Source: Paenibacillus nanensis (GTDB taxonomy: Bacteria > Bacillota > Bacilli > Paenibacillales > Paenibacillaceae). Taken from it: DNA of 64,000 nt. The translations under genes were made by a program, and so were the position numbers. The DNA lies in the NCBI RefSeq assembly GCF_003583765.1, contig NZ_QXQA01000001.1, positions 1-64,000 on the forward strand. Reading direction: 5' to 3'. The notes beneath the pieces were generated by a model. It was not told the DNA's origin and ran no database searches. It was given only the letters and a program-made list of their open reading frames with translations. How positions within the stretch are numbered: position 1 is the stretch's first letter; each line of letters begins with the position of its first letter. This document shows, one piece after another, positions 39,901 to 48,660 of the stretch.

Positions 39901-40089
39901 CTACATGAAATCCTGTGTGATGTCTGGAATCAATTGGAAAGCGATCTCGCCGCTTGCAACTTGGTCCAGATGCCACCACCATTGACTGAGCGGTTCGTCA
40001 GACAACGAGAAGTCATAAACCTCAGAAATATGCTCAAGCATCATTTTGGCATTTTTAATAAGAAGCATGTCGTAGTTCAACAATTTCAT
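39901..40089 (-). CDS. Small hypothetical protein
   Basis: 62 residues on the minus strand, starting MKLLNYDMLLIKNAK and containing a SQWWWHLDQVASGEI segment that looks protein-like. AGGAA lies close to the ATG at 40089. It converges on the HEPN gene. No family recognised. Confidence 0.4.
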   Translation of the reverse strand: MKLLNYDMLLIKNAKMMLEHISEVYDFSLSDEPLSQWWWHLDQVASGEIAFQLIPDITQDFM

Positions 40090-40392
40090 ACGTTCCTAAT
40101 GATTTAGTTGAGGTATTACTCGATCCAACGCACTTCTCCGATGGAGCATGTCTATAGATTCAAAAGGACTCACATCGAAATCCTCTACGAAATCCTCTAC
40201 GTATCAGATGCTTAGACATGACTAATCTCCTTTCGGTATTTGGAAAGGATTGTAGCACTTTTGACGCTTTCCTGCACTCAGAAATCCTATCCTGTTTACA
40301 AGAAAACGCCATCCAAATATTGGTTGACGGACGCTGGCTTAGACGATATTATAGGCTCATCGCATATAGCAGTGTGAAGGAGGAACGGTGCG

Positions 40393-40443
40393 ATGCAACG
40401 ATTATTAAACTATCACATCTTCATAGATTGCACTGAGGGTTAG
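40393..40443 (+). CDS. Possible 16-residue leader peptide
   Basis: AAGGAGGAA is 9 bases before ATG 40393, which opens a 17-codon frame (MQRLLNYHIFIDCTEG). It is followed by an AGGGT/ACCCT stem with a T run at about 40435-40465. A strong ribosome site on such a short frame suggests a leader peptide for the downstream small genes. 40090-40392 shows no other gene. Confidence 0.35.
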   Translation: MQRLLNYHIFIDCTEG

Positions 40444-40511
40444 CCAACAAAGGCGACCCTTTTTTAAGTAGGAAAACTTAAAAGTTTTTTGTTGATGAGG
40501 GGGATACCTGA

Positions 40512-40769
40512 ATGTTGGAAAAGAGCTACTTAATACCGAAAAGAGAGGGACAATTGTTTGATTATGAAGTGTGGGACGAGCATACAAGTGAGGAACATAA
40601 GTGGGAATTCTGGGGAGGGCAACCCTTTTCCCCTGAAGAACCATTCGAGCGTGATCGCTTATTAATCTGTTTGCTCTATTCGGCTGGTCTTGAATATTTT
40701 GTAAAGGAACTTTTGCCTGAAGAGTCGAGGGAGATTCTATTAACACTCTTACAAGGAGAAGATAAGTGA
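40512..40769 (+). CDS. Small acidic hypothetical protein
   Basis: 85 residues; GAGGGGGA precedes ATG 40512. Sequence is acidic and aromatic (HKWEFWGGQPFSPEEPFERD). Its stop overlaps the next start by one base (TGATG). No family recognised. Confidence 0.55.
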   Translation: MLEKSYLIPKREGQLFDYEVWDEHTSEEHKWEFWGGQPFSPEEPFERDRLLICLLYSAGLEYFVKELLPEESREILLTLLQGEDK

Positions 40770-40876
40770 TGTTGCAGTACCATCCGATTCATAAAACATT
40801 TGATGATTTCGATCAGGTCTACCGATACAGTCTAAGCGACGGTTCATTTATCATAATATTAGCGGGAGAACAATAG
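40769..40876 (+). CDS. 35-residue ORF coupled to the preceding gene
   Basis: Starts at ATG 40769, overlapping the preceding TGA by one base, with AAGGAG upstream. It reads MLQYHPIHKTFDDFDQV and ends IIILAGEQ. Short, but the coupling and ribosome site support translation. Confidence 0.4.
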   Translation: MLQYHPIHKTFDDFDQVYRYSLSDGSFIIILAGEQ

Positions 40877-40879
40877 CTC

Positions 40880-41176
40880 GTGCAAAAAACTATGTGTCTG
40901 TGCGGAAACGAGGCTCAGTTGCACTACAAGGATGAGATTGGTCGGATCAAGGAAAGTATTGTGACAATAAAGAACGTGCCTATATTTCACTGCCCTGACT
41001 GTGAGGATGGCTATATGACGGGACCCAATTGCTTACGATTTGCAGAACAAGTTAGAAAAGCTGTTGAGTTGGGTGTTAATGAACTTGAATTCCAGGAGGA
41101 TGAGGGATTTGATCAAATAGCATTCAACAAGTATTTGATTAAATTACAGAAACACTTATTGATGATATGTCTCTAA
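40880..41176 (+). CDS. YgiT-type zinc-finger protein (possible antitoxin-like)
   Basis: 98 residues starting at GTG 40880. MCLCGNEA and FHCPDCEDGYMT form the CxxC...CxxC zinc site of YgiT/MqsA-type N-terminal domains, and VTIKNVPIFHCPDC matches that type well. The HTH usually found after it in MqsA antitoxins is not evident. It overlaps the next gene by 10 bases, as toxin-antitoxin-like pairs often do. Confidence 0.6.
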   Translation: MQKTMCLCGNEAQLHYKDEIGRIKESIVTIKNVPIFHCPDCEDGYMTGPNCLRFAEQVRKAVELGVNELEFQEDEGFDQIAFNKYLIKLQKHLLMICL

Positions 41177-41514
41177 ACCAAATTATCGAAAAGATAAACG
41201 ATAACCATCGAGCAAAACGTTTCTTTGCTATGTACCTGCTGAAAGATCAGGAAACTTTCCATTATTATTATCAAATGCGAGCACAGCTTAGTATTAGCTT
41301 CATCTTCGATACAATAATAAATGCTCTGTTTAACGAGCGAGAAAAAAAACAAGTAAAGCAAGAGTTAATCAATCTTCTTCAAATAAATGCAGACATGGCT
41401 GACCAAAGCGTTGAGGGATATCCATTAAAAGAGTTTGATAAGGACTTGAACTCTTTTTTAGTGTATTGGCGAAAGAATACTGGCAGACAGTTTCTTCATA
41501 AGAGTTTTGAGTGA
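41167..41514 (+). CDS. Helical hypothetical protein paired with the YgiT-like gene
   Basis: 115 residues, ATG 41167, overlapping the upstream gene by 10 bases. It is mostly helical (FFAMYLLKDQETFHYYYQM, then IINALFNEREKKQ). No catalytic motif recognised. The overlap suggests a joint function with the zinc-finger protein. Confidence 0.5.
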   Translation: MSLNQIIEKINDNHRAKRFFAMYLLKDQETFHYYYQMRAQLSISFIFDTIINALFNEREKKQVKQELINLLQINADMADQSVEGYPLKEFDKDLNSFLVYWRKNTGRQFLHKSFE

Positions 41515-41929
41515 GTTATTAGGTTATTTCCTAACAGAGAGGACGACCTTGGGGAGTCTTGTCTTATTGTAAAAGCCAAAATAATTGGAAACATTCGCAG
41601 TATATGAAAGCTCATAGTTATGATGTGATATCTCAACTGGATACAATAATTCTTTGAGGACTTCAATCGAAGTCCTCTTTTTTCGTCTTCGGTAATAAAA
41701 GAAATTAGTCGTACCTTTAATTAGCGTTAATAGTGTTTCTGATTTATCACCCAGAACTAACTTTGACCAGCATTCTGAATTATTGAAGCGTTCTTTTCGA
41801 TCATTCAGTTTGTAAGTTATTTAATTATATTTCAATGTTTTATTAATAAATGATAAATGCTTTTCTCCGATTGTCTCCTTTGGTTTCTGCATAAAATGTA
41901 GAAACTCAAAAACAAGGGGGTGCAGTTGT
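41515..41929 (+). other. Intergenic region with terminator
   Basis: No gene seen. GAGGACTTC-AATC-GAAGTCCTC with a following T run at 41656-41684 is a good terminator for the small-gene operon. The remainder is very AT-rich. Confidence 0.6.
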
Positions 41930-42199
41930 ATGTATGGGCATCAAATTTTTCGGTTAACGGCGGGGAACCGAGCAGAACTCATAAATCGAGAGCTGAGGAA
42001 AGCGGAATATCAAGATCAAGAGCTTCATCAACTGGTCGATAGTCTGATGATTGCTGAAGATGATCTCAAATCAGACTTGGCTATGTATGGTTGGTACTAC
42101 ATTGCGGAGCTGAAATGCTTCGTGCAGATTAAAACAGAACATGCTTCTTTATCATCTGTCAAAAGGTCAGACTTTCTTACAAACATCATTGGTTATTAA
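41930..42199 (+). CDS. Small hypothetical protein
   Basis: 89 residues with an AAGGGGG-like ribosome site. It begins YGHQIFRLTAGNRAEL and is predicted soluble and helical; no family recognised. It lies between two terminator-like hairpins, upstream of the replication gene. Confidence 0.5.
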   Translation: MYGHQIFRLTAGNRAELINRELRKAEYQDQELHQLVDSLMIAEDDLKSDLAMYGWYYIAELKCFVQIKTEHASLSSVKRSDFLTNIIGY

Positions 42200-42397
42200 A
42201 TCGGTCGCCCTCGACTATAACAACAAAAATAAAAAAAGAGAGGCTTCAACACGCCCCGCCAAGTTTGTGTTCACAAAACCTCTCCTCATCCATATGTAGC
42301 AATTATACTATTGTGAGCTAAAAAATATAATCGACCGCTTGCTTGAGGCGGTTTTAGGTTTAGCATATGACTTGAAGAGAGGAATAGGGTTAATTGA

Positions 42398-42424
42398 AGC
42401 CTCCCGCAAAGGGGGCTATTTTTA
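42398..42424 (+). promoter_or_regulatory. Terminator-like hairpin covering the ribosome site of the replication gene
   Basis: AGCCTCCC-GCAAA-GGGGGCT followed by ATTTTT ends 1 base before the ATG at 42425. The right arm contains GGGGG, the only Shine-Dalgarno-like sequence at a proper distance (9 bases). The hairpin could thus stop transcription or mask translation. A second stem GACCGC/GCGGTT lies at about 42333-42355. Confidence 0.6.
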
Positions 42425-44206
42425 ATGAAAGAAAAGAAGGTTTTTAATCATGTGCCTGTCTTTAATGAAGGACAGATTGACAAGCAAGTTGAGAAACAAG
42501 TTTGTTTTTTGAAGGCTATACATCCGCAGTTGGGGGACGCACATTGGAATGAAGGCCGAGTTGAGCTTCGACCAATCAAACGGGATCCAGATCTAAAAGA
42601 GTTTTTGAGAAGTTATGGAACGTGGCATTTTAGCGAGAAGGATACTGCTAAACTAAAGGAGTTTCTCCTGAAATTAAATGGTAAAGGAGTAGACTTGTAT
42701 TTTTCTGGATTTGCATTTGATCATAGCATGGATGTATTTAAAAAGGATGGAAAGAAGTATGAAAAAGGAAAGATTAACAACGAGAATGCTCTATTCACAA
42801 GCATTTTGCCGATGGACTTCGATGGTATTTCGGCAGAGGAATTTCAGGCTCAAAAACAACGGATATTGGAGTTGGATATTGAAACAATCGATATTTTTTC
42901 AGGGCATGGTTTCCAAAGTTTTATTTTGCTAAGTCATAGGGTTACAGACAAGGATATATACAAGAAATTTACTACTCTGATGCTGGCAAAGGGATTCAAG
43001 GTCGATGAGGCAGTACAAGACCCTGCACGGGTACTCAGAATGCCCTTCAGCTTCAATTGCAAGGCTCTTGATCCCGAAAGCAAATATTATCATTCGGCGA
43101 CACCTCAAATTGTTGCTACTACGGATGTTTCTTGGACAGAGAAGCGGTATCATGTCACTGAGGTTTTTGAAAAGCTAAACAGCTTGCCTGATGTAATCAA
43201 GCCAATCGAGCCGTTAACTGAGATCGATCTGAAAACAATTTCTACCCTACCACTGACAAGTACGAAGAAGAGAGCAAAAAAAGAAAAAATCAAACGGGAA
43301 ATTGAAGAGGTCAAGGAGATTAAAGTTGAAGCATTGAAAGCTGTATATAGTATGCTTAATTTTGAAAGGCTCCCACTCGGAATTCAAAAAATGTTGGCTG
43401 GAAGCCAAGAAGGGCTACGGAATAAAGTCATGATGTTCTTGATTCCGTTTCTGCGGAATAGCCTTGGCCTAAACATTCAGACAATCAAAGAAATTATGGT
43501 TTTGTGGGGTGAAAGATGCTCGTCAAGTCTCTCTGAACAGTATGTTCTTTCTGAAGTTGATCGAATTTATGCAAAGGGCTTTAAAGGTAAATTCGGGAAG
43601 TATACGGAAGAGCTTAGGGAAGCATATGGGTATTTGGAGTTCGACGAATATACAAAAAAGAATAAAATTATCATCTCTAACACTTTTTTGGATGAGTTCT
43701 CCATTCTACCCGATGGTGCAGTTCGGATTTACCTGGCAATGAAACTTGCTGAGAGTCTCGATGGGGTCAAGACTTTTAATAAAGCGGAGATACAAAAATA
43801 TGCACTGATTTCAGTCAGTACCTTCAAGCGTAACATGAAACATTTAGTGGCATTGAATTTTGTTAGCAAACGCAGGGCATGCAGAAGAAAAGGCGAGGAT
43901 TATGTATATTATCTGAATCCGTATTTCAATTCTATAAAGGGATTCACCTTGTTGGAAAATGCTGTGGTGAGATTGATGTTGAATGCATTAACAGACGGGG
44001 AAATTAAGCTCTATAGCTTTTTGAGCAAAATTGTTGGTGAAAAGGAATGCTGGACAAGCCAGAAATATCTTGCAGATAAGATTGGGAAGAAGGGTCAGAG
44101 TTCGATTTCCAAAATGACTGACAGCCTGCAACGAAAAGGGTTTATTACCAAGAGGACAGAAGAAAAAGAAGGTATTAAGCACTCAACTTACAATTTGAAT
44201 TATTAA
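42425..44206 (+). CDS. Primase-polymerase (AEP-like) replication protein
   Basis: 593 residues. The N-terminal half shows archaeo-eukaryotic primase features: metal-binding MDFDG (D131, D133), FSGHGFQSF (159-165) and the VQDPARVLRMPFSFNCK motif near 197-213. A linker of charged repeats (KKRAKKEKIKREIEEVKE) follows, then a PriCT-like segment and C-terminal winged helices (two tandem HTH-like blocks, the last KYLADKIGKKGQSSISKM). This arrangement fits a replication initiator-primase of plasmids or integrative elements. It starts at ATG 42425, right after a hairpin. No helicase domain was found in it. Confidence 0.7.
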   Translation: MKEKKVFNHVPVFNEGQIDKQVEKQVCFLKAIHPQLGDAHWNEGRVELRPIKRDPDLKEFLRSYGTWHFSEKDTAKLKEFLLKLNGKGVDLYFSGFAFDHSMDVFKKDGKKYEKGKINNENALFTSILPMDFDGISAEEFQAQKQRILELDIETIDIFSGHGFQSFILLSHRVTDKDIYKKFTTLMLAKGFKVDEAVQDPARVLRMPFSFNCKALDPESKYYHSATPQIVATTDVSWTEKRYHVTEVFEKLNSLPDVIKPIEPLTEIDLKTISTLPLTSTKKRAKKEKIKREIEEVKEIKVEALKAVYSMLNFERLPLGIQKMLAGSQEGLRNKVMMFLIPFLRNSLGLNIQTIKEIMVLWGERCSSSLSEQYVLSEVDRIYAKGFKGKFGKYTEELREAYGYLEFDEYTKKNKIIISNTFLDEFSILPDGAVRIYLAMKLAESLDGVKTFNKAEIQKYALISVSTFKRNMKHLVALNFVSKRRACRRKGEDYVYYLNPYFNSIKGFTLLENAVVRLMLNALTDGEIKLYSFLSKIVGEKECWTSQKYLADKIGKKGQSSISKMTDSLQRKGFITKRTEEKEGIKHSTYNLNY

Positions 44207-44628
44207 GGATCATCTATTCATGTACTTTTAATCGTCGAAACCCCTTGATACATCGGGGGTTTTCGATTATAAGGGTCATTTATTCATACTAATAATAATA
44301 ACAGTGTGAGAGCGAAGTGAGAGAATGCGAATAAGTAAACAATTAATATAATTGATATAATAGCTTTCAATTATTATTCAATAGGATATATGCAGACGCT
44401 CTTTTATATTTTCAATACTGCCTCTGATAATGAATGATCATTATGCGAAGCTTATATGGACAAGGAGAAACATAATTGGAATGCTAAGCTGACTTAGATG
44501 CGATGCGATCCAAATGGAATTTATCAAAGAAATATCCTCAAAATCAAATAAGATCGGCAGGAGAGTTTTCATAAAGGATTTTTCTGTTTTTCTGTCGAAT
44601 AATGGTAAGTTGATTAAGGGGGGCTATC
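44207..44628 (+). other. Intergenic region with terminator
   Basis: TCGAAACCCC and GGGGTTTTCGA (44235-44266) form the terminator of the replication gene. A TATAAT-like box near 44355 may lie in a promoter for the OLD operon. No gene seen. Confidence 0.55.
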
Positions 44629-46527
44629 ATGAATATTCGTTATCTATTTATCAAAAATTATCGAGGTATTAGTGAATTTAAAGCGAACATGTCTAAAAAC
44701 CTCTTGTCTATAGTCGGTCAAAATGACGTGGGTAAATCCTCAGTGCTACAAGCTTTATGTGCGTTTTTCGAAAAATCGAAAATAGGAAAAGAAGACTTTC
44801 AAAAAGGTAATGAAGGTAGTCCGATCGAAATTGAAATTCATTTTGAATATGATGGCTTAGATCATTTAAAGCACGATGGTTTGATCAAAGTGAAGCAAAT
44901 ACATAAAAAATTTAATGAAAGAGTCATATCTGAAAAGAAGGTTTTTACTTCCATGCCGCTCCCTGATGAGCAGGAGTTACAAAAGTATAGCGTAGTTAAA
45001 AGTCTGGCAAGATCATTCGGCATTGAAGTGCCTTTAAGAAAACCAAATTCTGAAGGAGTTAATAATCTAAGAAGAATGGTAAGTGAAAAAATTGCGGCAA
45101 CTCCAAGTGAGGATTGGTTAGATGGGGGATGGAATATAATTCAGGAACATCTGCCTGAGCTGATAATAATCCCCGCAACACAAGATCATGAGTCGGAACA
45201 AAAAATGTCAAGCGAGTCTTCATTATTCGGTAAAATGTTCAGAGTCGGAATACGTAATTGGTTGAAAACTGATCCAGAAAGTGTTTCGGCTTTACACACG
45301 ATAAGTTCTAAAGTCGAAACAATAAATAATCAGTTTCTAAGGATTGTTGAAGGGAAGCTAAAAGAACAGCTTCCATTAGCCGAAGGATTAAGTCAAGAAA
45401 TTGACCCTCTCGATATAAGTAAGGGGTTTTCTTTCACCATGCAAGTCGAGGATAGTCAAGGAGTAAGAACCCCACTAAATCAACGAGGAAGTGGCTTGCA
45501 ACGAGCTGTTCTTGTAGCAATAATTCGGGCACAAAGTGATATTAACAATGAAATTGAGAAGCTGATGAATAGAACAGATAGTCCTGAAATGCGACAGGAG
45601 AGTGGAGGAGGTCAATTAATAAAACCCACTCTATACTTCTTTGAGGAGCCCGAGGCATTCTTACATTTATCAGCACAGAAAGATCTTTTTTACTCACTAA
45701 GAGATTTGGCTAATCAAAACAACCAGATTATTCTTACAACCCATTCAACCCTTTTTATAGATGAGTCTGACATGGATGATGTGGTTTTGTTAGTAAGAGA
45801 ACAGGGGAAGACAATTTCAAGACAGCACATTCCGCATGAGGACATAAAGGATCAACTCGGAGAACGAGTTAAATTGAGTGAATTGTTAACAGGTAAAGTA
45901 TGTTGCTTAGTCGAGGGATTGTCAGATAAGTATGCCTTTGAGCGATGGGCAACTAAATTGGGGTACGATTCGAAACGACAAGGAATACACTTCATTTCAA
46001 TGGATGGGTGTCACAATATGGACTACTTCGCTAATGTTTCAATTTTAAATGATTTTAATGTACCGTTTATGATAATCCTTGATAATGACAGCCACGGCGA
46101 ATCCAACAGTGCAGAGAGAATAAGAATCTTAAAAGAAAAAATACCAAGATTAAAGCAAGATTGTTTTGTACTTCTTCAAAAAGGTGAACTTGAAAACTAT
46201 TACTGTATTGATACTGTAGCTTCTGTTCTAAGGCTTCCAAGAGAATATATAGATGATGCCCGATACTTATCGGATCCAAAAAGTGCATTAAAAGAGGCAA
46301 CGAAGTCAGCGATAGATGCGGGGAGCGGTACAGCCAAAAGGTATAAAGAGACTGAGCATAGTAAAGTGATTGCTGAGAATATGCCAATCGAAACCATTAG
46401 TGAAGAAATAGTACAAATAATCGAAAGTTTAGTTATAATGGCTGGAACAAAGAGTCAGGTTATTCACGAAATACAAAGTGGAATATTGGAGGCCGCACCT
46501 TCGGAAGAAGGTGAATCAAGACCTTGA
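44629..46527 (+). CDS. OLD-family ATP-dependent endonuclease (AAA + TOPRIM)
   Basis: 632 residues. The N-terminal ABC/AAA ATPase has Walker A GQNDVGKSS (30-38), a signature-like QRGSGLQRA near 285, Walker B LYFFEEPEAFLHL near 334 and the switch histidine in LTTHST. A C-terminal TOPRIM domain has LVEGLSDKYAF near 428 and MIILDNDSHG near 482 (E...DxD metal site). This is the architecture of OLD nucleases and of GajA. The usual GajB-type UvrD helicase is absent; instead a 40-aa ORF, a dioxygenase-like gene and a HEPN gene follow. AAGGGGGG precedes ATG 44629. Confidence 0.92.
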   Translation: MNIRYLFIKNYRGISEFKANMSKNLLSIVGQNDVGKSSVLQALCAFFEKSKIGKEDFQKGNEGSPIEIEIHFEYDGLDHLKHDGLIKVKQIHKKFNERVISEKKVFTSMPLPDEQELQKYSVVKSLARSFGIEVPLRKPNSEGVNNLRRMVSEKIAATPSEDWLDGGWNIIQEHLPELIIIPATQDHESEQKMSSESSLFGKMFRVGIRNWLKTDPESVSALHTISSKVETINNQFLRIVEGKLKEQLPLAEGLSQEIDPLDISKGFSFTMQVEDSQGVRTPLNQRGSGLQRAVLVAIIRAQSDINNEIEKLMNRTDSPEMRQESGGGQLIKPTLYFFEEPEAFLHLSAQKDLFYSLRDLANQNNQIILTTHSTLFIDESDMDDVVLLVREQGKTISRQHIPHEDIKDQLGERVKLSELLTGKVCCLVEGLSDKYAFERWATKLGYDSKRQGIHFISMDGCHNMDYFANVSILNDFNVPFMIILDNDSHGESNSAERIRILKEKIPRLKQDCFVLLQKGELENYYCIDTVASVLRLPREYIDDARYLSDPKSALKEATKSAIDAGSGTAKRYKETEHSKVIAENMPIETISEEIVQIIESLVIMAGTKSQVIHEIQSGILEAAPSEEGESRP

Positions 46528-46545
46528 AAACCTAAAGGATCGAAA

Positions 46546-46668
46546 ATGATTCTTGTCAATTTTGAAGCGATGAATCAGAAAACTTTAAAGGTAGAAACAA
46601 AACTTGTTATAACAGGGTACGGAGATTTAGAACATGTGCTGATTCAACGAATTGGTATTGGAGTGTGA
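46546..46668 (+). CDS. 40-residue ORF in the OLD operon
   Basis: ATG 46546 with AAGGA upstream; reads MILVNFEAMNQKTLKVETKL and ends in RIGIGV. The stop is 2 bases before the ATG of the next gene, so translation may be coupled. No family recognised. Confidence 0.4.
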   Translation: MILVNFEAMNQKTLKVETKLVITGYGDLEHVLIQRIGIGV

Positions 46669-46670
46669 CT

Positions 46671-47336
46671 ATGGTCGGAATTCCATTAAAAAAACTTGAA
46701 GAGATAGGCTATATTAAACTAAATATACCTGGTTTGATTGAAGAAGACCTGATAGCAATATCTAAACAAATTGGTATACCTGTTGAAACAAGGAGAGGGG
46801 CGAAAGTTATTGATCACCTCTCGCCTACAGAAAAGAAAGATGCACATAAAAATTCGCTGAGTGGAAATTACGGGTTAAATAGCTTTCCACTTCATACTGA
46901 TACAGCTTACTTTAAAATACCTGTCAGATACATATTACTATATTCAATCAATCCAGGTTCTGGAGATAGACCAACGTATCTGTATGATGCAAAAAAACTT
47001 TTCAATTACGATAAAGAACTTCGTTTTGATTTGGCCAACGTGTTATTTAAGGTTATTAATGGAAGGTATAGTTTTTTAACAACCATATATAATTGCTATC
47101 AAAGTAAATACTATTTTAGATTAGATAAAGGTTGCATGGAAGCAACGTCGTCAGTTGGAACGGAACTATTAACTAAAATCGATAATTTAATATGTCCGAG
47201 AGATCTCAATGAAGTGAAATGGAACTGCGGAGATCTTTTGATCATTGATAACTGGAGGCTTCTACACGGTAGAGGTAATAGTAAAATGACAGATACCGAT
47301 AGGTTACTGCTCAGAATTTCGATTAGGGAGAGATAG
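46671..47336 (+). CDS. TauD/TfdA-like 2-oxoglutarate/Fe(II) dioxygenase
   Basis: 221 residues. The iron triad is visible: H75-T-D77 in FPLHTDTAYF and H199 in WRLLHGRGN, with Arg 211 or 215 available for 2-oxoglutarate. The layout matches the TauD/TfdA and clavaminate synthase-like group, although shorter than most members. TTGGAG is 7 bases before ATG 46671. It lies inside a compact operon with an OLD nuclease and a HEPN protein, an unusual setting. A role in modifying a nucleic acid, nucleotide or protein is speculation. Confidence 0.72.
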   Translation: MVGIPLKKLEEIGYIKLNIPGLIEEDLIAISKQIGIPVETRRGAKVIDHLSPTEKKDAHKNSLSGNYGLNSFPLHTDTAYFKIPVRYILLYSINPGSGDRPTYLYDAKKLFNYDKELRFDLANVLFKVINGRYSFLTTIYNCYQSKYYFRLDKGCMEATSSVGTELLTKIDNLICPRDLNEVKWNCGDLLIIDNWRLLHGRGNSKMTDTDRLLLRISIRER

Positions 47337-47338
47337 CT

Positions 47339-48220
47339 TTGGGAATTGAATACATGGATCTATACAATAAATCTAAGCTTTTTATTAATAAAGGAATTAC
47401 TAAGAGAAATGAATCCGACATGTCAGAATTTTTGCTATGGGCGAGTTTATCTTTAGAACTATTAGGTAAAGCAACATTGGCTTTCATTCACCCTTCATTA
47501 GTGGTTGATCCAAACGACCCTAAGGGATTATTAGTTGCCTGTGGCTATAAAAATCATGACGACTTCAAAACGATTCAAGCAAAAACAGTTTTCGAACGAC
47601 TACATGTAAATCTTTCGATTCCAAAATTCGATCATAAGAAAAAGGATTTTTGCATGTCGTTAGCAAACAAAAGGAATGCAGAACTGCACTCAGGATTGTT
47701 ACCTTTTGATGGACTTAGATTAGATTTAATACTACCTCATTTTTGGGAAATCTGTGTGATTCTTCTTCAGTTTCAAGGAAAAAATTTAGACGAGTGGATA
47801 GGCAGTGATGAAGCAATACGAGCTTTGAAAATTATTACTGATCATTCGGCTACTCTTAAAACCATTGTTGAATCAAGGGTGGATGCTTGCCGAAATAATT
47901 ATAGAGAAAAATATAAATTTGACCAACCCCATATTATTTATGACGTAGATGACAATAAAGAATTGATACCTTGTCCAGCGTGTAATAATGTTGCATTAGC
48001 ATACGGGGAATTTAATGACAAAGTTTGCGAGGGAGAAAGCGAAGATAACCCTTGGCATGCGGTATATACTTATTATTATGACACTACAGAAGTACATTGT
48101 AGGTATTGTGATTTGAAGTTAATTGGTTATGAAGAAGTGGAAATTGTAATTAAAGATATTGTTTTTACAAAAACTACCGAAGAGGAACCTGATTACGATT
48201 ATGATTATGGAAATGACTAA
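47339..48220 (+). CDS. HEPN-like protein with C-terminal zinc ribbon
   Basis: 293 residues starting at TTG 47339, 2 bases after the dioxygenase stop, with GGGAGAG upstream. The helical N-terminal region includes KRNAELHSG (R112...H117), the R-x4-H form of HEPN ribonuclease sites. A zinc ribbon follows: CPACN (C212, C215) and CRYCD (C254, C257). The end is acidic. It could be an RNase effector of the OLD operon; catalysis is inferred from the motif only. Confidence 0.62.
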   Translation: MGIEYMDLYNKSKLFINKGITKRNESDMSEFLLWASLSLELLGKATLAFIHPSLVVDPNDPKGLLVACGYKNHDDFKTIQAKTVFERLHVNLSIPKFDHKKKDFCMSLANKRNAELHSGLLPFDGLRLDLILPHFWEICVILLQFQGKNLDEWIGSDEAIRALKIITDHSATLKTIVESRVDACRNNYREKYKFDQPHIIYDVDDNKELIPCPACNNVALAYGEFNDKVCEGESEDNPWHAVYTYYYDTTEVHCRYCDLKLIGYEEVEIVIKDIVFTKTTEEEPDYDYDYGND

Positions 48221-48561
48221 ATTAGCATTGTAGTGAAAAGAGCTCTGGTGGATATGTCGTTACAACGGCAGATTTAAGGAAGTCTCTTCTAAAAAAATGT
48301 AATTGATATCTTAATCCATTCGAGCTAAGTAGTAAATCTAAGCCCAAAATAGGATGAGATCTAATGAAATAATGCGTTTTTAGTCGGAAACTCCCCTCTG
48401 TTTTGAGTAGACAATGATCGACAAGAGCTCTAAAAAGAGATAAATATGGCTAAAATCATTTAATACTGGATAACAAATAGATTGCTGAGAACCCGTATGA
48501 AGTAAGGTTTTTTGGGTTAATCAGTAACTCGATAACATTAATTAAAAAGATGGAGACGAGA
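48221..48561. other. Right end of the element, no gene
   Basis: AT-rich sequence without a credible ORF. Near its right side, AGTAGACAATGATCGACAAG (48406-48425) mirrors the arm-like repeats of the left end. Confidence 0.55.
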
Positions 48562-48582
48562 GTTCAAATCCCCTCGCCTCCA
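48562..48582 (+). other. attR core
   Basis: Exact 21-bp copy of the attL core at 17447-17467, i.e. the 3' end of ssrA without the rest of the tmRNA. It is followed by a terminator, AAACCCGCTC/GAGCGGGTTT with a T run (48588-48613). Confidence 0.88.
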
Positions 48583-48660
48583 TACTGAAAACCCGCTCCC
48601 AGAGCGGGTTTTTGCCATCTTAAGAGTGAAATTGCAGATTAAACGTATCGTCCCCAACTT

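Larger units (their letters stand above)
17468..48582. mobile_element. Integrative element in ssrA, about 31 kb, with a defence-rich cargo
   Basis: Bounded by 21-bp direct repeats of the tmRNA 3' end. The tyrosine integrase and excisionase sit next to attL, and arm-like GTAGACAA repeats lie just inside both ends. Base composition is visibly AT-richer than the flanks. Maintenance genes are a ParA-like ATPase, a Replic_Relax-like protein and a primase-like replication protein. No conjugation ATPase, coupling protein or virion gene was found, so it is probably a mobilisable island, a satellite, or an integrated plasmid-like element. Cargo includes a type I restriction system, an OLD-family nuclease, HEPN proteins, Fic, and an Mrr-like nuclease cassette. 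Confidence 0.85.

Noticed and set aside
17468..48582. Prophage
   Set aside because: No capsid, terminase, portal, tail or lysis gene was recognised.
17468..48582. Complete conjugative element
   Set aside because: No VirB4- or FtsK/TcpA-like ATPase and no clear relaxase with catalytic Tyr/His motif were seen.
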